This document shows positions 1-5,485 of a stretch of 8,329 nucleotides of DNA, piece after piece. The DNA lies in NCBI GenBank assembly GCA_046542915.1, contig JBKHAI010000029.1, positions 1-8,329 on the forward strand, in the 5' to 3' direction. This DNA comes from SKVL01 sp046542915 (GTDB taxonomy: Bacteria; Patescibacteriota; Minisyncoccia; Phycocordibacterales; CSBR16-193). Positions within the stretch are counted from its first letter, which is position 1, and each line of letters starts with the position of its first letter. The position numbers and the translations under genes are program-made. The notes beneath the pieces are model-generated. The model ran no database searches and was not told the origin of the DNA. It saw only the letters and a list, made by a program, of their open reading frames with translations.

Positions 1-19
1 TCAAGTCCTCTCCCGCCCA
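1..19 (+). tRNA. 3' end of a tRNA, cut by the window edge (isotype unknown)
   Basis: The first bases read as the end of a T-loop (TCAAGT), a T-stem 3' strand (CCTCT), an acceptor 3' strand (CCCGCCC) and discriminator A at position 19. The matching 5' strands would be AGAGG and GGGCGGG, but they lie outside the window, as does the anticodon, so the isotype cannot be assigned. The next bases are CA rather than CCA, so the CCA tail would have to be added after transcription. No terminator-like hairpin is seen just downstream. The call rests only on the fit to T-arm and acceptor geometry. Confidence 0.68.
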
Positions 20-139
20 CATTTAAAAACATCCAAAAGGTGTACAGATCCTGTTTAAGAAGATTCAGAAAGAAACCGTTTTTCCTTAAATGGTCGGTAT
101 AAGTTCGGAAAGATTTGTAATTAAGGAATTGTCATAAAA

Positions 140-152
140 GTACTGGCAGTAC
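140..152. promoter_or_regulatory. 13-bp perfect palindrome upstream of a promoter, candidate operator
   Basis: GTACTG-G-CAGTAC is a perfect inverted repeat with 6-bp arms around one central base. It ends six bases before the -35 hexamer of the promoter at 159-187. That position suits a binding site for a dimeric helix-turn-helix regulator, either an activator next to the -35 box or a repressor. No known consensus such as LexA, NrdR or CIRCE is recognised. The regulatory role is inferred from position and symmetry only. Confidence 0.35.
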
Positions 153-158
153 ATTATC

Positions 159-187
159 TTGACACTGTATTGAAAACTCCATATTCT
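159..187 (+). promoter_or_regulatory. Sigma-70-type promoter for the 168-aa membrane protein
   Basis: A perfect -35 hexamer TTGACA (159-164) is followed after exactly 17 bases by TATTCT (182-187, four of six matches to TATAAT). Transcription would start near 194, giving a leader of about 43 nt that contains the strong ribosome binding site at 221-228. Confidence 0.6.
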
Positions 188-220
188 TGGTCTAGATGTT
201 TCGGTTGTCTTGGTTCTTTA

Positions 221-228
221 AAAGGAGG
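221..228 (+). promoter_or_regulatory. Strong Shine-Dalgarno, fixes the start at 237
   Basis: AAAGGAGG lies 8 bases before the ATG at 237, a near-ideal complement to the 16S anti-SD. It is the strongest ribosome binding site in the window. Five of the seven genes here have no clear SD, so it stands out and supports 237 as the true start. Confidence 0.8.
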
Positions 229-236
229 TTGAAAAT

Positions 237-743
237 ATGTCCAAAGATACGGACTGCATAGACTTACAAAAAGTGAAAGATAATTCCTGGGTGGATGAGG
301 TTTTAGACGATTACCGTGACGATGTCCGTAAAGTACGTTCTCTTCTTGTGATGATAGGTGACCATTGGGTCCTTTACCCGCTTTGGGTGTTTGCAAGTAT
401 GGTTTCTCTTTTCCTTGCGCTACTTATTCGCTTAGACTTGAGAGTTGTTGTTTTTGGTTTAAATCAAGTGATATCGGCTTTGATCGTAGCTTTAGTCCTG
501 TGCTTTGTCGGTTTACCGTCAGCTAAACTCCTTTTTCTTAAGAGGTGCAAAAGATTTTTATCCGAATTAGAAAAGGAGTTATCCAATGAAAAGGGTGCGG
601 CGGCCTACGAAATTGTCGCAAAGAAAGAGGGGTCTTTAGTTTTTATTTTTCAAAGTGCCAAAAGACGACGACTACGGGACTGGTTCTTTATGTATTATCA
701 TTGTACCACCTTGGATAAAGAGACAAAGGAGAAGGGTATATGA
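237..743 (+). CDS. Small two-helix membrane protein of unknown function
   Basis: The product is a 168-aa protein that I do not recognise. An acidic, soluble N-terminal segment (residues 1-42) precedes two hydrophobic helices at about 44-64 and 70-92, joined by a short loop (RLDLR). A basic region follows (KRCKR at 102-106 and KRRRLR at 142-147). By the positive-inside rule both ends should be cytoplasmic, making a helical hairpin in the membrane. Residues 108-130 may form a short amphipathic helix. There is no signal peptide and no catalytic motif. The gene has its own promoter (159-187), a strong SD and tandem in-frame TGA TAA stops, and a strong terminator follows at once, so it is probably monocistronic. 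The promoter, SD and terminator make a real gene much more likely than chance. The function is unknown. Confidence 0.82.
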   Translation: MSKDTDCIDLQKVKDNSWVDEVLDDYRDDVRKVRSLLVMIGDHWVLYPLWVFASMVSLFLALLIRLDLRVVVFGLNQVISALIVALVLCFVGLPSAKLLFLKRCKRFLSELEKELSNEKGAAAYEIVAKKEGSLVFIFQSAKRRRLRDWFFMYYHCTTLDKETKEKGI

Positions 744-751
744 TAACAAAC

Positions 752-782
752 AAAACCCACCGATATCTCCGGTGGGTTTTTT
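752..782. terminator. Bidirectional intrinsic terminator between convergent genes
   Basis: An 11-bp perfect stem (752-762 paired with 770-780, core ACCCACCG/CGGTGGGT) encloses a 7-nt loop. On the plus strand it runs into six T residues (777-782), serving the 168-aa gene that stops at 743. Read on the minus strand, the other arm ends in TTTT followed by a T-rich stretch, so the same hairpin can end the DUF4446-infB-rbfA operon, whose last stop codon is at 800-802. Confidence 0.9.
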
Positions 783-799
783 CTTTCGATCTCATTGGG

Positions 800-1117
800 T
801 TATGGTGAGATATCGTCCAGATGTTGTCGATATTTTTCTCCTTCGTCTATATTAAAAGAGAAATAAGGGATCAAAGATAATCTGGTATGGTCTTTTATGT
901 ATTTGGCAAAGGCGCCTTTTCCGCGATTTAATTTATCACTTATTTTCTTTTCTTTACTTTCCGGATAAACGGTTACACTTATGGTGGCTTTGGACATATC
1001 TTTATTTAGAGAAACCGAGGTTACCGTTACCATAGCTTCCGTAAATCTTTCCCTGGATATATAATCACCGGCGGCTTCCCTGATCGCTGACGAAAGTTTC
1101 TCCCTTTTATATTTCAT
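800..1117 (-). CDS. rbfA: Ribosome-binding factor A (RbfA)
   Basis: RbfA is a small KH-type RNA-binding protein that helps mature the 30S subunit and the 5' end of 16S rRNA. The 105-aa product shows the family pattern in order: a basic N-terminal helix (KYKREKLSSAIREAA, 2-16), the strand pair VTVTSVSLNKDMSKATISVTVY (29-51; family form VTVTxVxxSxDLxxAxVyvsV), a helix beginning with LNRGKGAFAKYI (63-74), and the final strand LIPYFSFNIDEG (82-93; family form PEL.F..D). It is short for the family, which usually has about 115-135 residues, mainly at the C-terminus. It lies 6 bases after the infB stop in the same operon, the classical infB-rbfA pairing. The start has no clear SD, so translational coupling to infB is likely. 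The terminator at 752-782 lies downstream. Confidence 0.9.
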   Translation of the reverse strand: MKYKREKLSSAIREAAGDYISRERFTEAMVTVTSVSLNKDMSKATISVTVYPESKEKKISDKLNRGKGAFAKYIKDHTRLSLIPYFSFNIDEGEKYRQHLDDISP

Positions 1118-1123
1118 ATGGTC

Positions 1124-2635
1124 TTATTCTTTTACGGTAGTGAAAGCTGACAGAATATCTCCTTCTGAGACATCTGTGGGAGAATCTAGAAGTATTCCGC
1201 ATTCTTGTCCTTGACCGACTGATTTAGTCGCAACTTTTTGTTGCTGTATCCCTTTTATTCTTCCTTGACTGATCGTTTCCTCGTTCCTTATCACCTTAAC
1301 GCGATCATCTTTGGCCACTTCTCCTTCGGTAACCTTACCGCCCAAAACCTGTCCTTTTTTACTGGAGCTGAAATTCTTCAAGATCTTTAATCTGCCGTGT
1401 TCCTTATCTTTTTCCTCCGGTTCTTTGGTCTTTTTAATATGCTCATCTAGCCATTCAACCAGTTCATATATTATAGAAAAGAAGACCGGTTCAACTCCAA
1501 TGTTCTCGCTGACCCTTTTGGCCGGAGGGTATATGGTGGTATTAAAGCCAATAAGTAAGGTTTTGGGGTCAATACCGGCGTTCTGGACATCTTTCTCCGA
1601 TATGGCACTGGCCTCAGCTGTTAGAAAAGTGATATTAATATCCGGATCTTTCTCTTCTATCTTCTTTACCTCCTGTTGTATGGCTTCAATGGAACCGACG
1701 CTGTCAGCTTTAAGGATAATGGGAATATTGCGAACACCATTTTCTTTGGAAACTCCGGGGCAGGTACTTTCCGGAGATCTTGATCCCGAAAATTCCTTAA
1801 CTTGTTTTTCGGCTTCTTTTTTGGTTTCTACCACATAAAAAGGAGCTCCCACTCGGGGTCTTTTATTCCACCCGGCGATGAAGACCGGACTGGAAAAACT
1901 CCTTTCTTCTATGGTGGAGCCGTCATATATCTGTATTTGCCTAACCGGTGAGTAGGCGTCTTCGGAGACCACCATGTCTCCGGTCTTTAAAGTTCCGTTC
2001 TTTATTATCAAAAGCGCCGCGGTACCTTTTTTGGGATCGGTAGTGGATTCAACCACCTGTCCGGAAGCTTTATCGTTCGGATCACCGTTCAACTCTTCCA
2101 TATCGGCTAATAGAAGTATCATATCCAAAAGCTCCGGAATTCCTTCACCGGTCTTGGCCGATATGGCAACCGAAGGAACGTCGCCGGAATAATCTTCCAC
2201 AAAAACACCATTTTCCGCCAATGACTTTTTGGTTCTTTGAACATCGGCTTTGGAGGTGTCTATTTTATTTATAGCTACTACAAAAGGGGTCTTTGTTGCA
2301 AAAAGGCAGTCTATGACCTCTTTGGTCTGGGGCATAACCCCATCTTCGGCCGATACTACTAATATAACAACGTCGGCCACCGAGGTTCCGCGTTCTCTTA
2401 TAGAAGTGAAGGCTTCGTGGCCGGGAGTATCAAGGAAAGTTATGAATCTATCCTCGTTCGTCTCTTTGCTGTGATGAAGTTTCTCATAACCCGATAGGCA
2501 CTGCGTTATCCCGCCGACTTCGCTGTCGGTGGTGTTGGTTTCCCGTATCTTATCAAGCAGGGATGACTTTCCGTGATCAACATGACCCAAAACTGCTATT
2601 ACCGGAGGTCTTTTTATTTTTTCTTGGGTGGGCAT
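1124..2635 (-). CDS. infB: Translation initiation factor IF-2, short form
   Basis: IF-2 is the GTPase that brings fMet-tRNA to the 30S P site and promotes subunit joining. The 503-aa product starts almost directly at the G domain. Visible motifs are G1 GHVDHGKS (17-24), switch I GGIT (41-44), G3 DTPGH (69-73, catalytic His73), G4 NKID (123-126) and G5 SAK (159-161). Domain II contains NGTLKTGDMVV (213-223) and domain III begins near ILKADSVGSIEAI (307-319). The C-terminal fMet-tRNA-binding domain keeps ECG (478-480). E. coli IF-2 has 890 residues, so the whole N-terminal region is missing, as expected in a streamlined genome. Two positions differ from the commonest form: KSS for KTS in G1, and Cys46 where GGITQ is usually followed by His. 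ATG 2635 is the only ATG, GTG or TTG in frame before the upstream TAG, and it has no SD. A weak minus-strand promoter candidate (TTGATA at 2679-2674, 18 bases, TAAATT) lies in the gap upstream. Confidence 0.95.
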   Translation of the reverse strand: MPTQEKIKRPPVIAVLGHVDHGKSSLLDKIRETNTTDSEVGGITQCLSGYEKLHHSKETNEDRFITFLDTPGHEAFTSIRERGTSVADVVILVVSAEDGVMPQTKEVIDCLFATKTPFVVAINKIDTSKADVQRTKKSLAENGVFVEDYSGDVPSVAISAKTGEGIPELLDMILLLADMEELNGDPNDKASGQVVESTTDPKKGTAALLIIKNGTLKTGDMVVSEDAYSPVRQIQIYDGSTIEERSFSSPVFIAGWNKRPRVGAPFYVVETKKEAEKQVKEFSGSRSPESTCPGVSKENGVRNIPIILKADSVGSIEAIQQEVKKIEEKDPDINITFLTAEASAISEKDVQNAGIDPKTLLIGFNTTIYPPAKRVSENIGVEPVFFSIIYELVEWLDEHIKKTKEPEEKDKEHGRLKILKNFSSSKKGQVLGGKVTEGEVAKDDRVKVIRNEETISQGRIKGIQQQKVATKSVGQGQECGILLDSPTDVSEGDILSAFTTVKE

Positions 2636-2728
2636 ATTAAAAGTATTAGAATTTATTACGACTGGCTTATTTATATCAAGCCTCCATATTGCTTTTTCGG
2701 CAAAAGTATCACTTTCGTGGAAGGGGAT

Positions 2729-3247
2729 CTAGTGATCTCTGTCTTGGCCTTTCACTTTTTTCTCGGCTCTTGCAAGAACCTCTTTTTCCTCTTCGGAAAG
2801 ATTGTGTTCAGAGACAAAGCGATTTACCGGTTTAGCGTAAATGCTTACTCTTTCTCTTGAATACAGACTTGAAATTACCACACCATCGCCACTTTCGTCA
2901 ATGAAAGAAGTGGTAAAGCTTTGATTGCCACCGCCACCATTGCCTTTAAAGGGATTAAAACGAATGGTCTCAACTCCTTGTATGCTTCTTTTGACCCTGT
3001 TTTCCAGAGAAGTGATCTGGTCTTTAATATCTTTATGGGACCTTTCGTATTCGGTTAATTTTTTTTGTATCGTCTTTAAAGAATCTTCTATGTTGTCGGC
3101 CTTTGATCCTCCCAGCATGCTTTTTATTCGGCCGTTTAGTTTTACCAATTGCAAAAAAAGTATGACTAAACCGGTATAAGCCACAAGGATCAGTAAACCA
3201 GTTATGAAAAATAGTTGTTTGGGAGTGATGTTTTCTACAAATTCCAT
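2729..3247 (-). CDS. DUF4446 family membrane-anchored protein
   Basis: This 172-aa protein of unknown function matches the DUF4446 family (Pfam PF14584). An N-terminal transmembrane helix (about residues 11-33) is followed by a predicted coiled coil (about 50-90, rich in K/E with a heptad-like pattern). The DUF4446 core then shows VETIRFNPF (92-100), a segment ending in SFIDESGDGVVISSLY (114-129), RERVSIYAKPV (131-141) and LSEEEKEVLARA (150-161). A GGGG run at 104-107 replaces the usual short turn before the strand. It is the first gene of the operon with infB and rbfA, with a 93-nt gap before infB. A minus-strand promoter is proposed at 3294-3322. The start at 3247 has no SD. The family assignment is from remembered motifs; no biochemical role is known to me, and nothing seen links it mechanistically to translation. 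Confidence 0.85.
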   Translation of the reverse strand: MEFVENITPKQLFFITGLLILVAYTGLVILFLQLVKLNGRIKSMLGGSKADNIEDSLKTIQKKLTEYERSHKDIKDQITSLENRVKRSIQGVETIRFNPFKGNGGGGNQSFTTSFIDESGDGVVISSLYSRERVSIYAKPVNRFVSEHNLSEEEKEVLARAEKKVKGQDRDH

Positions 3248-3275
3248 ATTTTATGAATAATAACTCTTGAGCATT

Positions 3276-3281
3276 AAGGAG
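3276..3281 (+). promoter_or_regulatory. Shine-Dalgarno deciding the desulfurase start
   Basis: AAGGAG lies 9 bases before the ATG at 3291. The alternative in-frame ATG at 3330 is preceded only by a weak purine-rich stretch. This favours the longer protein with a 24-residue N-terminal leader before the conserved LDYAS motif. Confidence 0.65.
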
Positions 3282-3290
3282 TAACAGCGT

Positions 3291-4493
3291 ATGATTATAC
3301 CTGAAAGGCACTTAAAGAGCAAAAGCAAAATGTTAACTTTTTTCAGTAAGAATAATAAAAGAATTTTTCTGGATTATGCTTCTACGACGCCTTTGGATGA
3401 TAAGGTCAAGGAGTCTATGCGGGAGGCGGAGAAGTACTTTGCTAATCCGTCTTCTTTATATAAAGAGGGGGTGGAAGCTCGTAGTTTTTTGGATGACTCC
3501 AGAGATATGGTGGCGGAGACTCTGGGATGTAAAGCGAAAGAAGTGATCTTTACGGCAAGCGGTACCGAATCTTGCAATCTGGCCGTTCGCGGAACGGTAA
3601 AGGATCCCCGAAATGATCATATGGTCACTACCACTATTGAGCATCCGGCGATCTTAGAGAGTTTCAAAGCACTTGAAGCCGTCGGTTTACAAGTTACATA
3701 TGTTGACGTTGATGAAGACGGGATCGTTCCGGTTCAAAAGATCCTGGACTCTATTCAACCTAACACCAAACTGGTCTCGGTAATGTACGTTAACAACGAA
3801 ATAGGTACCATTCAGCCGATAAGAGATCTGGGTGTTGAGTTGGAAAAACTGAGAAACCGACAAGGGGTCGCCCCCTATCTACACACCGATGCCAGTCAGG
3901 CGCCGTGTTATCTTAATGTTTCGCCGCAGTCTTTAAAAGTTGATATGTTGACGTTGGACGGCTCTAAGATGTACGGCCCTAAGGGATCGGGGTTGCTATT
4001 CCGTCGTATCGGCTTAGACCTTGATCCTATAATATACGGTGGAGGGCAGGAGTCGGGATTAAGGTCAGGGACCGAGGATAATGTCAGAATACGAGGCATC
4101 GCTAAAGCCCTACAATTAGCTTCTCAGCTGAGGGCTTCCGAGTATGAAAGAGTAGAGGAGTTGAGTAAAGAACTTCGGCGAGGGGTAAAGGAAAACTTAC
4201 CTTCTGCTGTTTTAAACGGAAGTTCAAAGAAGAGATCTCCTCATATAAATAATTTTTGCGTTCCCGAAACCGACAGCGAGTTCTTGGTTGTGAGAATGGA
4301 TTCCTTGGGATGTGCCTGTTCTTCCTCTAGCGCTTGTAGATCCTTAAAAAAAGGAGCCGGTTCTCATGTTCTGGAGGCGATAGGCAAAAAGGAATGTGCC
4401 TCATCTTCTTTGCGGTTATCATTGGGGCGTTATTCAACTATCTCGGAGGTCCGCTGTGCTTGTGAACTTTTAGGTAAAGCGGTTAATTCCTAA
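3291..4493 (+). CDS. Cysteine desulfurase, NifS/IscS family (class V PLP enzyme)
   Basis: The enzyme converts cysteine to alanine and holds the released sulfur as a persulfide for Fe-S cluster assembly or tRNA thiolation. Motifs in the 400-aa product, with E. coli IscS equivalents: LDYASTTPLD (27-36), GTES (91-94), His118 in IEHPAIL (H104), NNEIGT (168-173), Asp200 and Gln203 in TDASQ (D180, Q183), PLP lysine Lys226 in GSKMYGPKG (K206), GGGQESGLRSGT (250-261), the catalytic Cys349 in SSSACRS (C328), and RLSLGR (375-380). The long Cys loop fits group I (NifS/IscS) rather than SufS. Oddly, IscS Ser203 and His205, which contact the PLP phosphate, are Asp223 and Ser225 here. The SD at 3276-3281 supports ATG 3291; ATG 3330 would be closer to the usual family start. 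No iscU, mnmA or other Fe-S gene is in the window, so the sulfur acceptor cannot be inferred. Confidence 0.93.
   Translation: MIIPERHLKSKSKMLTFFSKNNKRIFLDYASTTPLDDKVKESMREAEKYFANPSSLYKEGVEARSFLDDSRDMVAETLGCKAKEVIFTASGTESCNLAVRGTVKDPRNDHMVTTTIEHPAILESFKALEAVGLQVTYVDVDEDGIVPVQKILDSIQPNTKLVSVMYVNNEIGTIQPIRDLGVELEKLRNRQGVAPYLHTDASQAPCYLNVSPQSLKVDMLTLDGSKMYGPKGSGLLFRRIGLDLDPIIYGGGQESGLRSGTEDNVRIRGIAKALQLASQLRASEYERVEELSKELRRGVKENLPSAVLNGSSKKRSPHINNFCVPETDSEFLVVRMDSLGCACSSSSACRSLKKGAGSHVLEAIGKKECASSSLRLSLGRYSTISEVRCACELLGKAVNS
3294..3322 (-). promoter_or_regulatory. Candidate promoter of the DUF4446-infB-rbfA operon
   Basis: Read on the minus strand, TTGCTC (3322-3317) is followed after 17 bases by a perfect TATAAT (3299-3294). 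Transcription would start near 3287, giving a leader of about 40 nt before the DUF4446 start at 3247. The promoter lies inside the first codons of the divergent cysteine desulfurase gene. The -10 box is perfect but the -35 box matches in only three positions. Confidence 0.5.
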
Positions 4494-4514
4494 AAGGTGA
4501 TTTGATAACTAAAT

Positions 4515-4543
4515 TTGCACCGCCTCCGATTTTCTTTTAATAT
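4515..4543 (+). promoter_or_regulatory. Weak promoter candidate for the HtrA-like membrane protein
   Basis: TTGCAC (4515-4520), a 17-base spacer and TAATAT (4538-4543) sit in the 65-nt gap after the desulfurase. Transcription would start near 4550, only about 9 nt before the ATG at 4559. That fits the absence of any SD. Both hexamers are imperfect (three and four matches), and no terminator was found after the desulfurase, so read-through from it is also possible. Confidence 0.35.
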
Positions 4544-4558
4544 TAAGTCATACTTTTT

Positions 4559-5434
4559 ATGGAAGATCTTAATCAGCGACAACTTGTTCTTCTTATTATA
4601 CTTGTGGGTTTTGTAACCTCCATTGCAACAAGCATTATCACGGTGTCGTTATTGGACTATGCCCCTCCTTCTGTTACCAGTAATGTTGAGAGGGTGGTGG
4701 AGAGGACGGTAGAGTATGTCTCGCCTCAAGAAGTGGAAAAGAAGGAGGTCACTGAAGTGAAGGAGATAGTGGAAGAAAGGGTCATAGACCGAGGGGATGA
4801 CATAATAAGCGATGCCGATAACTCTGCTCGTCCGGCCGGTGTCTCTGTTTTTAAGGAGGAAGAAGAGACCCAAGCTCAAGGAGTTATAATTTCCGAAAAA
4901 AGAATTCTTTTACCTTTTGTTGCCGAAGAAGGAGCTGTTTATGAACTAGATCTCAATGAGGAAGAGGTTGAGAGCGTGGAAGTTGAGGTCATTTTTTCCT
5001 CTGATGAAACAGGCTTTTCTATTGCCGAGAAGAAAGAGGATAATGAAGAGGTTCCGTTTCCAGAAGTTAAAATAGCAGAAGCAACACCAGAAAGGGGTTC
5101 AACTGTTTTACATATAGAGAACACCGATAAGAAGGTCTTACACGTCGGCAGAGTAGCTTGGCTTGATGTGGATGAAGAAGGAGAAGTTAACACTATTGGA
5201 ACTGATGGAATTGGCTCCGCCACTAGCGGAGCTTTTATAACCAATCTGGCTGGGGAGATATGGGGGGTTCAGTTAAATGAAGAAGTTGGAAGCTATACCA
5301 GTATCTTTGTTATAAAGGATGCTATCAAGGAGTTTGAAGAAAGGGAGGAGGGTGATACTGAAGAAAATAACGATGACGAAGAAGGGAATACGGCTGAAGA
5401 CCCTGAATCGGACTCTGAAGAGCAAGAAAGCTAA
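4559..5434 (+). CDS. Membrane-anchored acidic protein with a degenerate trypsin/HtrA-like domain
   Basis: The 291-aa product has one N-terminal transmembrane helix (about 9-32) and no cleavage motif, so the rest should lie outside the membrane. A linker rich in Val, Glu and Lys follows (43-76). Residues 107-255 resemble the two-barrel trypsin-like fold: GVIIS (108-112) recalls the strand before the catalytic His of HtrA. IGTDGIGSATSGAFITNL (213-230), followed by AGEIWGV, aligns with the HtrA segment TDAAINPGNSGGPLLNL-x-GEVIGI. Ser223 falls on the catalytic Ser. At the expected His and Asp positions I see Phe/Val (LLPFV, 117-121) and Gly/Phe (ETGFS, 150-154), so the triad appears broken. The C-terminus (256-291) is a highly acidic low-complexity tail. 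It lies between the desulfurase and clpB on the same strand. The likely role is a non-catalytic envelope chaperone or scaffold, by inference; fold assignment is by eye. Confidence 0.72.
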   Translation: MEDLNQRQLVLLIILVGFVTSIATSIITVSLLDYAPPSVTSNVERVVERTVEYVSPQEVEKKEVTEVKEIVEERVIDRGDDIISDADNSARPAGVSVFKEEEETQAQGVIISEKRILLPFVAEEGAVYELDLNEEEVESVEVEVIFSSDETGFSIAEKKEDNEEVPFPEVKIAEATPERGSTVLHIENTDKKVLHVGRVAWLDVDEEGEVNTIGTDGIGSATSGAFITNLAGEIWGVQLNEEVGSYTSIFVIKDAIKEFEEREEGDTEENNDDEEGNTAEDPESDSEEQES

Positions 5435-5437
5435 TTT

Positions 5438-5466
5438 TTGACTCTTAATTATATTTGTAGTAAAAT
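5438..5466 (+). promoter_or_regulatory. Promoter of clpB
   Basis: TTGACT (5438-5443, five of six) and TAAAAT (5461-5466, five of six) are separated by exactly 17 bases. Transcription would start near 5473, about 13 nt before the ATG at 5486, leaving no room for a full SD, and none is present. A perfect 13-bp palindrome, GTAAAA-T-TTTTAC (5460-5472), covers the -10 box and the start site and could be an operator. No CIRCE element (the HrcA heat-shock operator) is seen. Confidence 0.65.
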
Positions 5467-5485
5467 TTTTACAGTTATTTGATTT

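Noticed and set aside
82..128. 8-bp inverted repeat TTCCTTAA / TTAAGGAA in the first intergenic region
   Set aside because: The arms are 31 bases apart, AT-rich, and no T tract or coding feature is linked to them, so this is likely chance.
90..137. 15-codon ATG frame in the intergenic region before the first promoter
   Set aside because: It lies upstream of the only good promoter, has no SD and is too short to support.
655..855. 66-codon plus-strand frame across the end of the 168-aa gene
   Set aside because: It reads through the strong terminator hairpin and into the rbfA end on the opposite strand. No SD precedes it.
1311..1838. 175-codon open frame on the plus strand opposite infB
   Set aside because: It is fully antisense to a well-conserved IF-2 gene, has a Ser/Leu/Phe-rich composition typical of a reverse-strand shadow, and has no SD or promoter.
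2729..3247. Recoding of stop codons (alternative genetic code)
   Set aside because: TGA, TAA and TAG each end apparently complete genes, and Trp is encoded by TGG in conserved positions. The open frame after the DUF4446 TAG alone is not enough to claim TAG recoding.
4494..4537. Possible terminator after the cysteine desulfurase (GGTG...CACC)
   Set aside because: The stem is only 4 bp with a long loop and lacks a proper T tract directly after it.
5435..5485. CIRCE or HrcA heat-shock operator before clpB
   Set aside because: No TTAGCACTC-N9-GAGTGCTAA-like inverted repeat is present; only the short AT palindrome is seen.
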